Assembly: GCA_006969745.1 (NCBI GenBank)
Contig: CP030886.1
Coordinates: forward strand, 868,001-932,000
Length of the DNA: 64,000 nt
Direction of reading: 5' to 3'
From: Cytophagaceae bacterium
Lineage (GTDB): Bacteria; Bacteroidota; Bacteroidia; Cytophagales; Cyclobacteriaceae
Below, in pieces: positions 56,845 to 64,000 of this stretch (position 1 is the stretch's first letter; every line of letters begins with the position of its first letter). The notes beneath the pieces were generated by a model. That model had not been told where the DNA came from. It did not search any database and was given only the letters and a program-made list of their open reading frames with translations. A program made the translations under genes and the position numbers.

Positions 56845-59800
56845 TTAAAATACTAACCTAAGATTGACCCCATAGCTTCTTGTTGAAGGAACATTGTTTC
56901 TTTCAACCCCAAAACCAGCCGATCCAGCTCCAAACAAGTTAGCCTCAGGATCAATGTGTGGCACTTTGCTATACAATAAAGCTAGGTTGCGACCTTCTAC
57001 ACCAACTTGAACGGTGGTGAATGGGAGATTACTGAGTATTGATTTTGGAAATGAATAAGAAATACCAATCTCTCGGAGTTTGATGAAATCTGCATCAAAA
57101 ATTGAGTGCTCAGTTACACTATTATTACTTAAGGTTTCCCAAAAATCTGCGGTAGACCTAACTGGAACATCGTTATCTCGTCTTGTAAATGTTCCGTCTC
57201 CGTTATCAATGACGATAATACCCTCTCTATCTATGAAGGTGCCCTGTCTGTTTATGGCAGTTTCAGAAGTAAATCCTCCATCCCATAAACCTTCTACCGA
57301 AGCAGACTTAATTTTGCCCCCAATTTTCCCATCTACAGTTACACTAAGAGTAATTCCTTTATAACTTAACTGATTAGTCCATCCCCAGGCAACGGATGGA
57401 AATATTTCGCCTAAGAAAGTAGCTTCTCCAGCTTGTCTTCTTCCTGTAGAAGGATCAATAATAGGTCGACCTGAAAGTGAATCTCTCAAATAGGGAATAC
57501 CTAAAATTTCCAAGCTTCCACCATCACGTGCTACAATTTGTACACTATTAAAAGCACTTGCTCCTGGAAGAACAGTAAATTCGGAACCTAGGTCCTTAAC
57601 CTTTATGTCGTTGGTTGAGTAGTTTACAATTGTTTTCCACTTAAAATCACCATTAAGTATTTGCGCGTCAAATCTTAGCTCAATGCCTGAAGTAACTAAC
57701 TCAGCAGCATTTGCTGTTCTAAATCCAAATCCTGTGGACTCCGGTATAGGTTGATTAATGATCTGATTCTTGTTACTAGACTTAAAGTAGGTTAAATCGG
57801 CAGATAACCTCCCGTTAAAGAATCCAAGTTCGGTACCGACTTCAATTGAAGTTTGTTCTTCAGGAAGCAACGCCTGGTTAGGAATGATATTAGTTTTGTT
57901 GAATCCAAGCTGTCCCAAGAAAGGGAAGTTTAGATCCAAACCATATTGTCCGTCTGCTACGGATTCTGGAAAGAATCTAAAGTTCAAAGCATAGGCATTT
58001 GCAAAGTTTCCAACTTCAGCCCAACTGGCTCTTAGCTTTCCAAACGAAAATATATCATTTCCAATGTTTAGAGCGTCTGTAAATACAAAAGCAGTACTAA
58101 CAGATGGGTAAAAGTAAGATCTATTGTTCTCAGGCAAAGTAGATGCCCAATCATTTCTACCTGTAAGGGTTAAAGTCAACCAATTCTTATAACGTAAATC
58201 AATTTGGGCATAAGCTCCTTGCAAAGCTACTTTCACAAAATCGCGCGTTGGAACAACGGTCTGTGATGCTGATGGAGTAAACAGTTCTGGAATTGCCAAG
58301 TCAGAAGCTTCTAAGGTTTCTTGTCTAGTTTCTCTTGAGTTAAAATTGTAACCACCAAGTGCACTAAGAGATATATCACCAAATTTGGTAGAATAATCAG
58401 CAATCAAATCCCAATTAAACTGTTCCCTAATAAAATTATCAACAGTGAATGTGCCAGTCAATGCGGTTATAGTTCCTACTCTGTTCGTGAGCAATCTTCT
58501 ATCTACATTATAGTCATATCCAATTCTACTGGTAATATTTACATTCTCAACTGGAGTAACAACCTGAGTAAGGCTAGCAATCATTCTATCATCTTCTCGT
58601 CTGTTGATATTCTCAAATCGAGTCCAGAATGGATTGTTAGAGCCTACTATATTGTTGATTTGATTTCCACTTTCATCAATCCAAGGCTTAAATAGATTAA
58701 AGTCGGTTGTCGGTGTAAATGTGGTCCATCCTATAATATTCAAATCATTTGCACCTTGTGCCCCAGTTCCTTCAACATCAGATGATATATACTGGATACC
58801 AAATCTAGTATTCAACCAGTCGTTGTGCTTTACACCCGCATTCATGCTGACTGTTAACCTATCAAGCGACGCCCCTGGAAGGACTCCATCTTGATTTAGA
58901 GATGTTACGCTGAATCTATAATCACCTCTTTCGTTCGCATCGGCAATCGCTATGTTATTAATAAATGTTTTACCTGTTTCGTAGAAATCTTTGTAGTTCT
59001 TTTTATGAGCTTTTAGCTCCACTTGTTCTCCAAGATGATTATTAACCAATTGACCATTAATTCTTGATCCAAATGCATTGGCAACTACAGAAGAGTCATA
59101 CTTTGCAAATGCTCCTCCAGCGAACTCATATTGCATGTCCGGCACTCTAAATAGTTCGTCGACTCTGAAAGTAGAATTAACAGCAACCTGAGGTCCACCT
59201 TTATTAATTTTACCTTTTTTAGTAGTAACGATAATTGCACCAGCAGCAGCTCTTGAACCATATAGTGCTGTTGCAGCTGCTCCCTTTAGAATACTCATTG
59301 ATTCTACATCATCAGGATTGATAACTGCTGCACCATTAAATGTGTCTCTATTACCAGAAATTCGAGAGCCTGTTACGGTTTGATCATTAAATATAGGAAT
59401 GCCATCCACTACCCATAGTGGATTATTATTACCTGCTAAGGAGGTGATGCCTCTGATAATGACTTGACTTGACCCCCCAGGATTACCACTAGAATTGTTT
59501 ACTATCACTCCCGTAGTTTTACCTTGAAGTGCGCTTACAATATTAGTTTCTCGTGCTACCGTTAGTTCCTCTCCATCCACCTGAGATATACCGTAACCAA
59601 TAGACCTCTTTTCTCTCTCTATTGCTGCAGCTGTAACCACAACTTCTTGTAATTCAATGGCCCCGCTCATTCCAACATCAATTGAAGTGCGAGACCCTAT
59701 TTCAATTTTTTGTGATTCAAAGCCTACATAAGAAAAAATCAATGTAGTTCCATCCTCTACGGAAATTCGATAATTACCATCTAGGTCTGTGGTAACGCCA

Positions 59801-59943
59801 GTGGTTGTGCCTTTAATCACAACGTTCACTCCAGGTAGTCCTTCACCGCTATCGTCGGTGACCTTACCCGTCACAGTCCTTTGTGCTATTAGACATGAAA
59901 TAGCAAAAAAGGACAAAGTAGCAAGTAGTATAATTCTCTTCAT
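56845..59943 (-). CDS. SusC/RagA-family TonB-dependent transporter (pair 3)
   Basis: The 1032-residue transporter has signal peptide, regulatory-like domain (same VTDDSGEGLPGVNVVIKG block as pair 2), plug (SSGNPGGSSQVIIRGITSL) and a barrel of a different subfamily from pairs 1 and 2 (DWLNTRFGIQYISSD; ends RSYGVNLRLVF). Start at ATG 59943. It is probably first in a SusC, SusD, Calx-beta operon; a TGTACA-CCATT-TGTACA element lies 96 bases upstream. Confidence 0.95.
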   Translation of the reverse strand: MKRIILLATLSFFAISCLIAQRTVTGKVTDDSGEGLPGVNVVIKGTTTGVTTDLDGNYRISVEDGTTLIFSYVGFESQKIEIGSRTSIDVGMSGAIELQEVVVTAAAIEREKRSIGYGISQVDGEELTVARETNIVSALQGKTTGVIVNNSSGNPGGSSQVIIRGITSLAGNNNPLWVVDGIPIFNDQTVTGSRISGNRDTFNGAAVINPDDVESMSILKGAAATALYGSRAAAGAIIVTTKKGKINKGGPQVAVNSTFRVDELFRVPDMQYEFAGGAFAKYDSSVVANAFGSRINGQLVNNHLGEQVELKAHKKNYKDFYETGKTFINNIAIADANERGDYRFSVTSLNQDGVLPGASLDRLTVSMNAGVKHNDWLNTRFGIQYISSDVEGTGAQGANDLNIIGWTTFTPTTDFNLFKPWIDESGNQINNIVGSNNPFWTRFENINRREDDRMIASLTQVVTPVENVNITSRIGYDYNVDRRLLTNRVGTITALTGTFTVDNFIREQFNWDLIADYSTKFGDISLSALGGYNFNSRETRQETLEASDLAIPELFTPSASQTVVPTRDFVKVALQGAYAQIDLRYKNWLTLTLTGRNDWASTLPENNRSYFYPSVSTAFVFTDALNIGNDIFSFGKLRASWAEVGNFANAYALNFRFFPESVADGQYGLDLNFPFLGQLGFNKTNIIPNQALLPEEQTSIEVGTELGFFNGRLSADLTYFKSSNKNQIINQPIPESTGFGFRTANAAELVTSGIELRFDAQILNGDFKWKTIVNYSTNDIKVKDLGSEFTVLPGASAFNSVQIVARDGGSLEILGIPYLRDSLSGRPIIDPSTGRRQAGEATFLGEIFPSVAWGWTNQLSYKGITLSVTVDGKIGGKIKSASVEGLWDGGFTSETAINRQGTFIDREGIIVIDNGDGTFTRRDNDVPVRSTADFWETLSNNSVTEHSIFDADFIKLREIGISYSFPKSILSNLPFTTVQVGVEGRNLALLYSKVPHIDPEANLFGAGSAGFGVERNNVPSTRSYGVNLRLVF

Positions 59944-60038
59944 ACTTTACTTTTTGGTTAAAAATTAATTTTAGAATAACAGCCAATTTTAGAAGGCCAA
60001 GCAGAGAATTATCCAATTAAAAACGGGTAATGGGCACC

Positions 60039-60055
60039 TGTACACCATTTGTACA
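60039..60055. promoter_or_regulatory. Perfect TGTACA-CCATT-TGTACA element
   Basis: Two TGTACA half-sites spaced by CCATT lie between SusC pair 3 and the transketolase gene; a close relative is at 54573-54589 upstream of SusC pair 2. Because it sits between divergent genes either could be the target. Confidence 0.45.
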
Positions 60056-60132
60056 CCCGTAATAATCCTGAAGGAAAACCATTCTTTAATAGATGATTTT
60101 TACCGGGGTATAAATATTCTCATCGAAAACAA

Positions 60133-60141
60133 TAGTTTTGC
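60133..60141 (+). promoter_or_regulatory. Transketolase -7 box
   Basis: TAGTTTTGC matches TAnnTTTG exactly, 21 bases before the ATG at 60163. No convincing -33 element. Confidence 0.5.
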
Positions 60142-60162
60142 AGACTTACAAATCCGATCTCA

Positions 60163-61014
60163 ATGACAAACCCTCCTAACCTCGACCACCTTAAGAAATT
60201 TTGCTCGCAAGTCCGACGCGATATCGTACGAATGGTGCATGCAGTCAACTCCGGTCATCCCGGCGGATCTTTAGGATGTACGGAATACTTTGCTGCTCTT
60301 TATCAACACTTAATGAAATATGATTCCTCGTTCAATATGACTGGAGAAAATGAGGATGTTTTTTTTCTGTCTAATGGGCATATATCTCCAGTATTCTATA
60401 GCACCCTGGCAAGGTCTGGATTCTTCGAGGTATCTGAACTAGCTACTTTTCGAAAAATTGGGTCTAGGCTTCAGGGACACCCTGCAACTGAGGAAGGACT
60501 ACCGGGAGTGAGAATAGCATCTGGTTCACTTGGGCAGGGATTGTCTGCTGCTGTAGGAGTTGCGCTATCCAAAAAACTGAATGGAGATAATGGGAAAGTC
60601 TTCGTGCTGATGGGTGACGGGGAGCAACAAGAGGGACAAGTTTGGGAGGCTGCGATGTTTGCTGCTCACAATAAGGTAGACAACCTAATTGCTACCATAG
60701 ACTATAATCATCAACAAATTGATGGGCCAATAGCCGAAGTAAATGGACTTGGTGATTTGCGTGCAAAGTACGAATCGTTTGGATGGTTGGTGCTGGAATG
60801 TGACGGAAATAACTTAGAGGTACTTATAAATACATTGGAGGAGGCTAAAGAAAAATCGGGTAATGAACAGCCAATCATGATTCTAATGACTACTGAAATG
60901 GGTAAAGGTGTAGATTTTATGGAAGGCACTCATAAATGGCATGGAGTTGCCCCAAATGATGAACAACTTGCTGACGCTCTCAGCCAGCTAGAAGAAACCT
61001 TAGGAGATTTCTAA
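60163..61014 (+). CDS. Transketolase, N-terminal subunit
   Basis: This 283-residue protein is the TPP-binding half of a split transketolase: HPGGSLG near the N-terminus and the TPP/Mg motif GDGEQQEGQVWEAAM with a following DYNHQQIDG. With the partner below it transfers two-carbon units in the pentose phosphate pathway. Splitting of transketolase into two chains is well known in Archaea and some Bacteria. The two genes are 21 bases apart and must be co-expressed. Confidence 0.95.
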   Translation: MTNPPNLDHLKKFCSQVRRDIVRMVHAVNSGHPGGSLGCTEYFAALYQHLMKYDSSFNMTGENEDVFFLSNGHISPVFYSTLARSGFFEVSELATFRKIGSRLQGHPATEEGLPGVRIASGSLGQGLSAAVGVALSKKLNGDNGKVFVLMGDGEQQEGQVWEAAMFAAHNKVDNLIATIDYNHQQIDGPIAEVNGLGDLRAKYESFGWLVLECDGNNLEVLINTLEEAKEKSGNEQPIMILMTTEMGKGVDFMEGTHKWHGVAPNDEQLADALSQLEETLGDF

Positions 61015-61035
61015 AAGCCCAACCATCAAATTGAT

Positions 61036-61992
61036 ATGAAAACAAAATTAACCTACACAGAAAAGAAAGATACGAGATCAGGTTTTGGTGATGGCCTTCT
61101 AGAAGCGGCAAAAAAGAACCCGAATATTGTAGGGCTTTGTGCCGATTTGACCGGATCATTGAAAATGAATGGATTTCAAAAAGAATTTCCTGAACGTTTT
61201 TTCCAAGTGGGGATAGCGGAAGCTAATATGATGGGAATTGCTGCAGGGCTTGCAACAGGTGGAAAAATACCATTTACAGGTACATTTGCCAATTTTTCAA
61301 CAAGCAGGGTATATGACCAATTACGTCAATCAATTGCTTATTCTGAAAAGAACGTAAAGGTATGTGCATCTCATGCTGGACTTACATTGGGCGAAGATGG
61401 GGCTACTCACCAAGTCCTTGAAGATATCGGCATGACTAAAATGCTACCTAATTTCACTGTGATCAATCCGTGTGACTATCATCAAACAAAAGCGGCAACT
61501 TTGGCAATTGCTGAGCATCATGGTCCAGTTTATCTCCGTTTTGGAAGACCAGGCTGGCCGATGTTCATGGAAAATCAGCCATTTGAAATTGGAAAAGCCA
61601 TCACTTTGATTGAAGGAACAGATGTTTCAATATTTGCTACCGGGCATCTGGTTTGGAAAGCAATCGAAGCTGAAGCTGTTCTTGCCGAGCAAGGTATATC
61701 TGCCGAAGTAATTAATATTCATACAATAAAGCCACTCGATGAGGAAGCAATTCTTAAATCGATCTCGAAAACAGGTTGCGCGGTTTCTGCTGAAGAGCAT
61801 CAAATTGCCGGAGGCTTGGGAGAAAGTATTGCACAAACTATCGTTAGAAACAATCTAGTACCGCAAGAATTTGTAGCCGTTAACGATCAATTTGGAGAAA
61901 GCGGTAAACCCGAAGAACTACTTGATAAATACGGGCTTGGCGTAAATGATATTGTTGAAAAAGCTAAAAAAGCAATTAAACGTAAGGGCTGA
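61036..61992 (+). CDS. Transketolase, C-terminal subunit
   Basis: This 318-residue chain has the pyrimidine-binding and C-terminal domains: the catalytic Glu in FQVGIAEANMMGIAAGLA, SHAGLTLGEDGATHQ and YLRFGRP. It completes the split enzyme with the preceding gene. The pair ends in a strong terminator 22 bases after its stop codon. Confidence 0.95.
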   Translation: MKTKLTYTEKKDTRSGFGDGLLEAAKKNPNIVGLCADLTGSLKMNGFQKEFPERFFQVGIAEANMMGIAAGLATGGKIPFTGTFANFSTSRVYDQLRQSIAYSEKNVKVCASHAGLTLGEDGATHQVLEDIGMTKMLPNFTVINPCDYHQTKAATLAIAEHHGPVYLRFGRPGWPMFMENQPFEIGKAITLIEGTDVSIFATGHLVWKAIEAEAVLAEQGISAEVINIHTIKPLDEEAILKSISKTGCAVSAEEHQIAGGLGESIAQTIVRNNLVPQEFVAVNDQFGESGKPEELLDKYGLGVNDIVEKAKKAIKRKG

Positions 61993-62014
61993 AGCTTTTC
62001 AAAAAAATAAAAGG

Positions 62015-62044
62015 AAGCCGAGATAATTGTCTCGGCTTTTTTTG
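62015..62044 (+). terminator. Terminator after transketolase pair
   Basis: AAGCCGAGA (62015-62023), TAATTG loop, TCTCGGCTT (62030-62038), then TTTTTT. Strong hairpin; the aminotransferase promoter starts at once. Confidence 0.93.
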
Positions 62045-62046
62045 TC

Positions 62047-62058
62047 ATGCATCTTTGC
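62047..62058 (+). promoter_or_regulatory. Promoter-like 12-mer upstream of aminotransferase
   Basis: ATGCATCTTTGC, identical to 23259-23270 upstream of the helicase, lies 4 bases before the ATG at 62063 and just after the terminator T-run. It predicts an mRNA with almost no leader. Confidence 0.5.
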
Positions 62059-62062
62059 GTTC

Positions 62063-63253
62063 ATGCCTTCACAACGAGAACTTTTTCTTCGTCACCTTGC
62101 TCAAACTTCGGATGCTCCTTTATTGCTCGAGATGATATCTGCCGAGGGCATCTATATGACAGATGTTGATGGGAAAAAATATATCGATTTGATATCAGGT
62201 ATCGGTGTTTCCAACGTCGGACATAGGCATCCAAAGGTAGTTGAGGCCATTAAAGCACAGGTAGATCAACACCTGCACGTAATGGTCTACGGTGAATTTA
62301 TTCAAAGCCCGCAGGTAAAACTTGCGGAAGCTCTCGCTGCAACACTTCCAAAAAATATCGATTCAGTGTATTTGGTGAACTCTGGAAGTGAAGCCATAGA
62401 AGGAGCTATGAAGCTTGCTAAAAGATATACAGGTAAGTCTAATTTGGTAGCGTGCGTTGATGCATATCATGGCTCTTCTCATGGTGCCCTTTCGCTTACG
62501 GGTAGTGAGTCATTTAAACGTAATTACAGACCGCTTCTTCCGGATGTTTCTCATATCAGATTTGGTGAAATTGAGGATCTGGATATCATCACCGAAGACA
62601 CAGCAGCTTTTGTAGTAGAGACAGTGCAAGGTGAGGCTGGTGTAAGATATTCGGATAATGCCTACTGGCATGCCGCGAGAAAGAAATGCGATCAGACGGG
62701 AACATTACTAATATTGGATGAAATCCAATGTGGGTTTGGAAGAACAGGTAAATTCTGGGCTTTTGAACATTATGATATCACTCCGGATGTTGTTGTGAGT
62801 GCGAAGGGTATGGGCGGTGGCATGCCAATTGGTTGCTTTATGTCTCGCGAGGAATTTATGCACGTTTTTACTGAGAATCCTGTCTTAGGTCATATATCCA
62901 CTTTTGGAGGTCACCCGGTTTCCTCGGCTGCCTCACTAGCCACTCTGCAAGTAATTCAGAACGAGGGGTTACTGACAGAAGTCGGAGAAAAAGAGAAGCT
63001 TTTTCAAAAGTTACTTAGACACCCCAAAATAATTGATATTAGAAGCAAAGGCTTAATGATGGCCATCGAATTTGAGTCTTATGAAGTCCTGAAGCCGATA
63101 ATAGACAGGGCGATTGAGCTGGGTGTCGTGACTGACTGGTTCTTATTCAACGATAAATCTATGCGAATTGCACCACCTCTAACGATAAGTGAAGACGAAA
63201 TAAAAAAAGCCTGTAAAACTATTCTACAGGCTATCGAAGACGTTAAATCTTAA
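62063..63253 (+). CDS. Class-III PLP aminotransferase
   Basis: The 396-residue enzyme has the class III features: SGSEAIEGAMKLA, YHGSSHGAL, LDEIQCGFGRTG and PLP lysine K248 in VSAKGMGGGMPIG. This group includes acetylornithine, ornithine and 4-aminobutyrate aminotransferases; the substrate can not be fixed here. The ATG at 62063 gives MPSQRELFLRHLAQ, a usual start; a TTG or ATG upstream at 62027 would fall inside the terminator. Its TAA directly abuts the stop codon of the next, convergent gene. Confidence 0.93.
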   Translation: MPSQRELFLRHLAQTSDAPLLLEMISAEGIYMTDVDGKKYIDLISGIGVSNVGHRHPKVVEAIKAQVDQHLHVMVYGEFIQSPQVKLAEALAATLPKNIDSVYLVNSGSEAIEGAMKLAKRYTGKSNLVACVDAYHGSSHGALSLTGSESFKRNYRPLLPDVSHIRFGEIEDLDIITEDTAAFVVETVQGEAGVRYSDNAYWHAARKKCDQTGTLLILDEIQCGFGRTGKFWAFEHYDITPDVVVSAKGMGGGMPIGCFMSREEFMHVFTENPVLGHISTFGGHPVSSAASLATLQVIQNEGLLTEVGEKEKLFQKLLRHPKIIDIRSKGLMMAIEFESYEVLKPIIDRAIELGVVTDWFLFNDKSMRIAPPLTISEDEIKKACKTILQAIEDVKS

Positions 63254-64000
63254 TTAAATCAAGGCGCTTAAGTCAAGGATGAAGGTTTGCTCCTCTCCCA
63301 TCTGCCACAGAGTTAATTCTACATCTTGATTTACTTGTTCCAATATTTTTCTCAATTCCGGTAAAGTGTATTCACTGACATCCTTGCCATTTACTTTCAA
63401 AACCTCAGCATCTTTCTTTATCCCTGCGGTCTTCGCTGGGCTATCATTATAGACTCTATGTATTAATACCTTGGTCATATCCTCGCTCATTTGCAGATAT
63501 ATTCCACTTGCATTCACTTTAAATGCTTCAGTGAACTTTCTATTCTTTACGAAATATATTTTATCCCTTGAATAGTCGAAAGTGATATTAAACCTCCTCA
63601 ATACTTTGTTTCCAATAATTCCAGCTACCTTTTTATTATTCTGGATTCCGTGTTTAGCAGTGCTTATTCCAATAGGCATTTTTTTAAAATCGAATGTTCC
63701 GAATCCAAAGTTTTTTACTCTGCCCTCGTAATGTTGAGTCTCGGTAGCTCCCAATCCTGCTACGGGATATGAAAAATGCTCTCCCGTTCGATTAATAACG
63801 TCTTCTTTTTTGGCAAATTTAGTATTGAAGTCAAGTGTAGTTCCTGCTCCAGTATTGATGAAAAAATCCCCGGTGAGCACCTCGCCATCATTTAGAGTAA
63901 CCTCTCCTTCCATATGCGGAATGTAATTATCCAATTTAAAATCAAAGCTTTCCCCAAATCCGTCGTGCACATATGAGCTTTGTTCGTATAGCTCAAAGGT
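63254..64000 (-). CDS. PDZ/retropepsin-like aspartyl-protease-family protein, 5' end cut
   Basis: The frame stays open to the right edge (at least 248 residues), so the N-terminal part is missing. The visible C-terminal part has a beta domain with the retropepsin-like loop FFINTGAGTT, FDYSRDKIYFVKN and a PDZ-like domain from about 150 on (VYNDSPAKTAGIKKDAEVLKVNG). In the usual two-lobed form this would be the second lobe; its catalytic Asp is replaced by Asn (AAT). If the first lobe is intact upstream, the protein may still be active, otherwise it is a pseudo-protease. Likely exported. Confidence 0.85.
   Translation of the reverse strand, partial: TFELYEQSSYVHDGFGESFDFKLDNYIPHMEGEVTLNDGEVLTGDFFINTGAGTTLDFNTKFAKKEDVINRTGEHFSYPVAGLGATETQHYEGRVKNFGFGTFDFKKMPIGISTAKHGIQNNKKVAGIIGNKVLRRFNITFDYSRDKIYFVKNRKFTEAFKVNASGIYLQMSEDMTKVLIHRVYNDSPAKTAGIKKDAEVLKVNGKDVSEYTLPELRKILEQVNQDVELTLWQMGEEQTFILDLSALI

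Noticed and set aside
1..64000. tRNA, rRNA, riboswitch, prophage or defence system
   Set aside because: None was visible on either strand; small RNA elements without tools can be missed, so this is only a negative reading.

Overview
The window looks like chromosomal DNA from a member of the Bacteroidota, most likely a marine Cytophagales (Reichenbachiella/Ekhidna/Fulvivirga-like; this is inference from gene content, not a database match). The grounds are three SusC/SusD outer-membrane pairs with carboxypeptidase-like N-termini, a protein with a type IX secretion (T9SS) C-terminal sorting domain, DUF3667, DUF4159 and TIGR02757 proteins, PafA phosphatase, no obvious Shine-Dalgarno sites, and TAnnTTTG-type promoter boxes. 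The DNA is moderately AT-rich. No rRNA, tRNA, CRISPR array, transposase, integrase or phage gene was seen.

Layout. 1-15.8 kb is mostly housekeeping: a NUDIX protein cut by the left edge, pyrE, an orphan secreted protein, an overlapping three-gene operon (DUF4905-like, LysM/RlpA-like, TIGR02757), an NfeD protease with a 58-residue membrane protein and a DUF3667 protein, then guaA, a TPR/periplasmic-binding lipid-free exported protein and hemL on the minus strand, a PafA-like phosphatase, DUF4159 and a lipoprotein. 16.0-20.5 kb holds an outer-membrane barrel, a secreted TPR-CHAT protease-like protein and a membrane-anchored LytTR regulator. 20.6-24.4 kb carries small exported proteins, a TlpA-like protein lacking its second active-site Cys, and a DEAD-box helicase.

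24.4-30.2 kb is the most unusual accessory stretch: three exported coiled-coil 'GNVGIGT' repeat proteins, almost identical at their C-termini but divergent in the middle, two of them preceded by a 108-bp direct repeat that begins inside the 3' end of the helicase gene. They are followed by a T9SS-secreted Vps62-like protein and a 41-bp palindromic tandem repeat. 30.2-38.9 kb has an ABC transporter of YbbAP type divergent from a TesA-like esterase lipoprotein, mtaB, a FAH-family hydrolase, an M23 peptidase and bcp.

39.0-59.9 kb is a minus-strand nutrient-uptake region with three SusC/SusD pairs, two accessory surface lipoproteins (Ig-like and Calx-beta), a giant VCBS/ASPIC-UnbV lipoprotein and an exported M28 peptidase. 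No glycoside hydrolase or lyase is present, so the substrate cannot be read from context; the peptidase hints at peptides. The middle SusC looks like a mosaic of its two neighbours. 60.1-64 kb returns to metabolism: split transketolase, a class-III aminotransferase and the 3' part of a PDZ/retropepsin-like gene that runs off the right edge.
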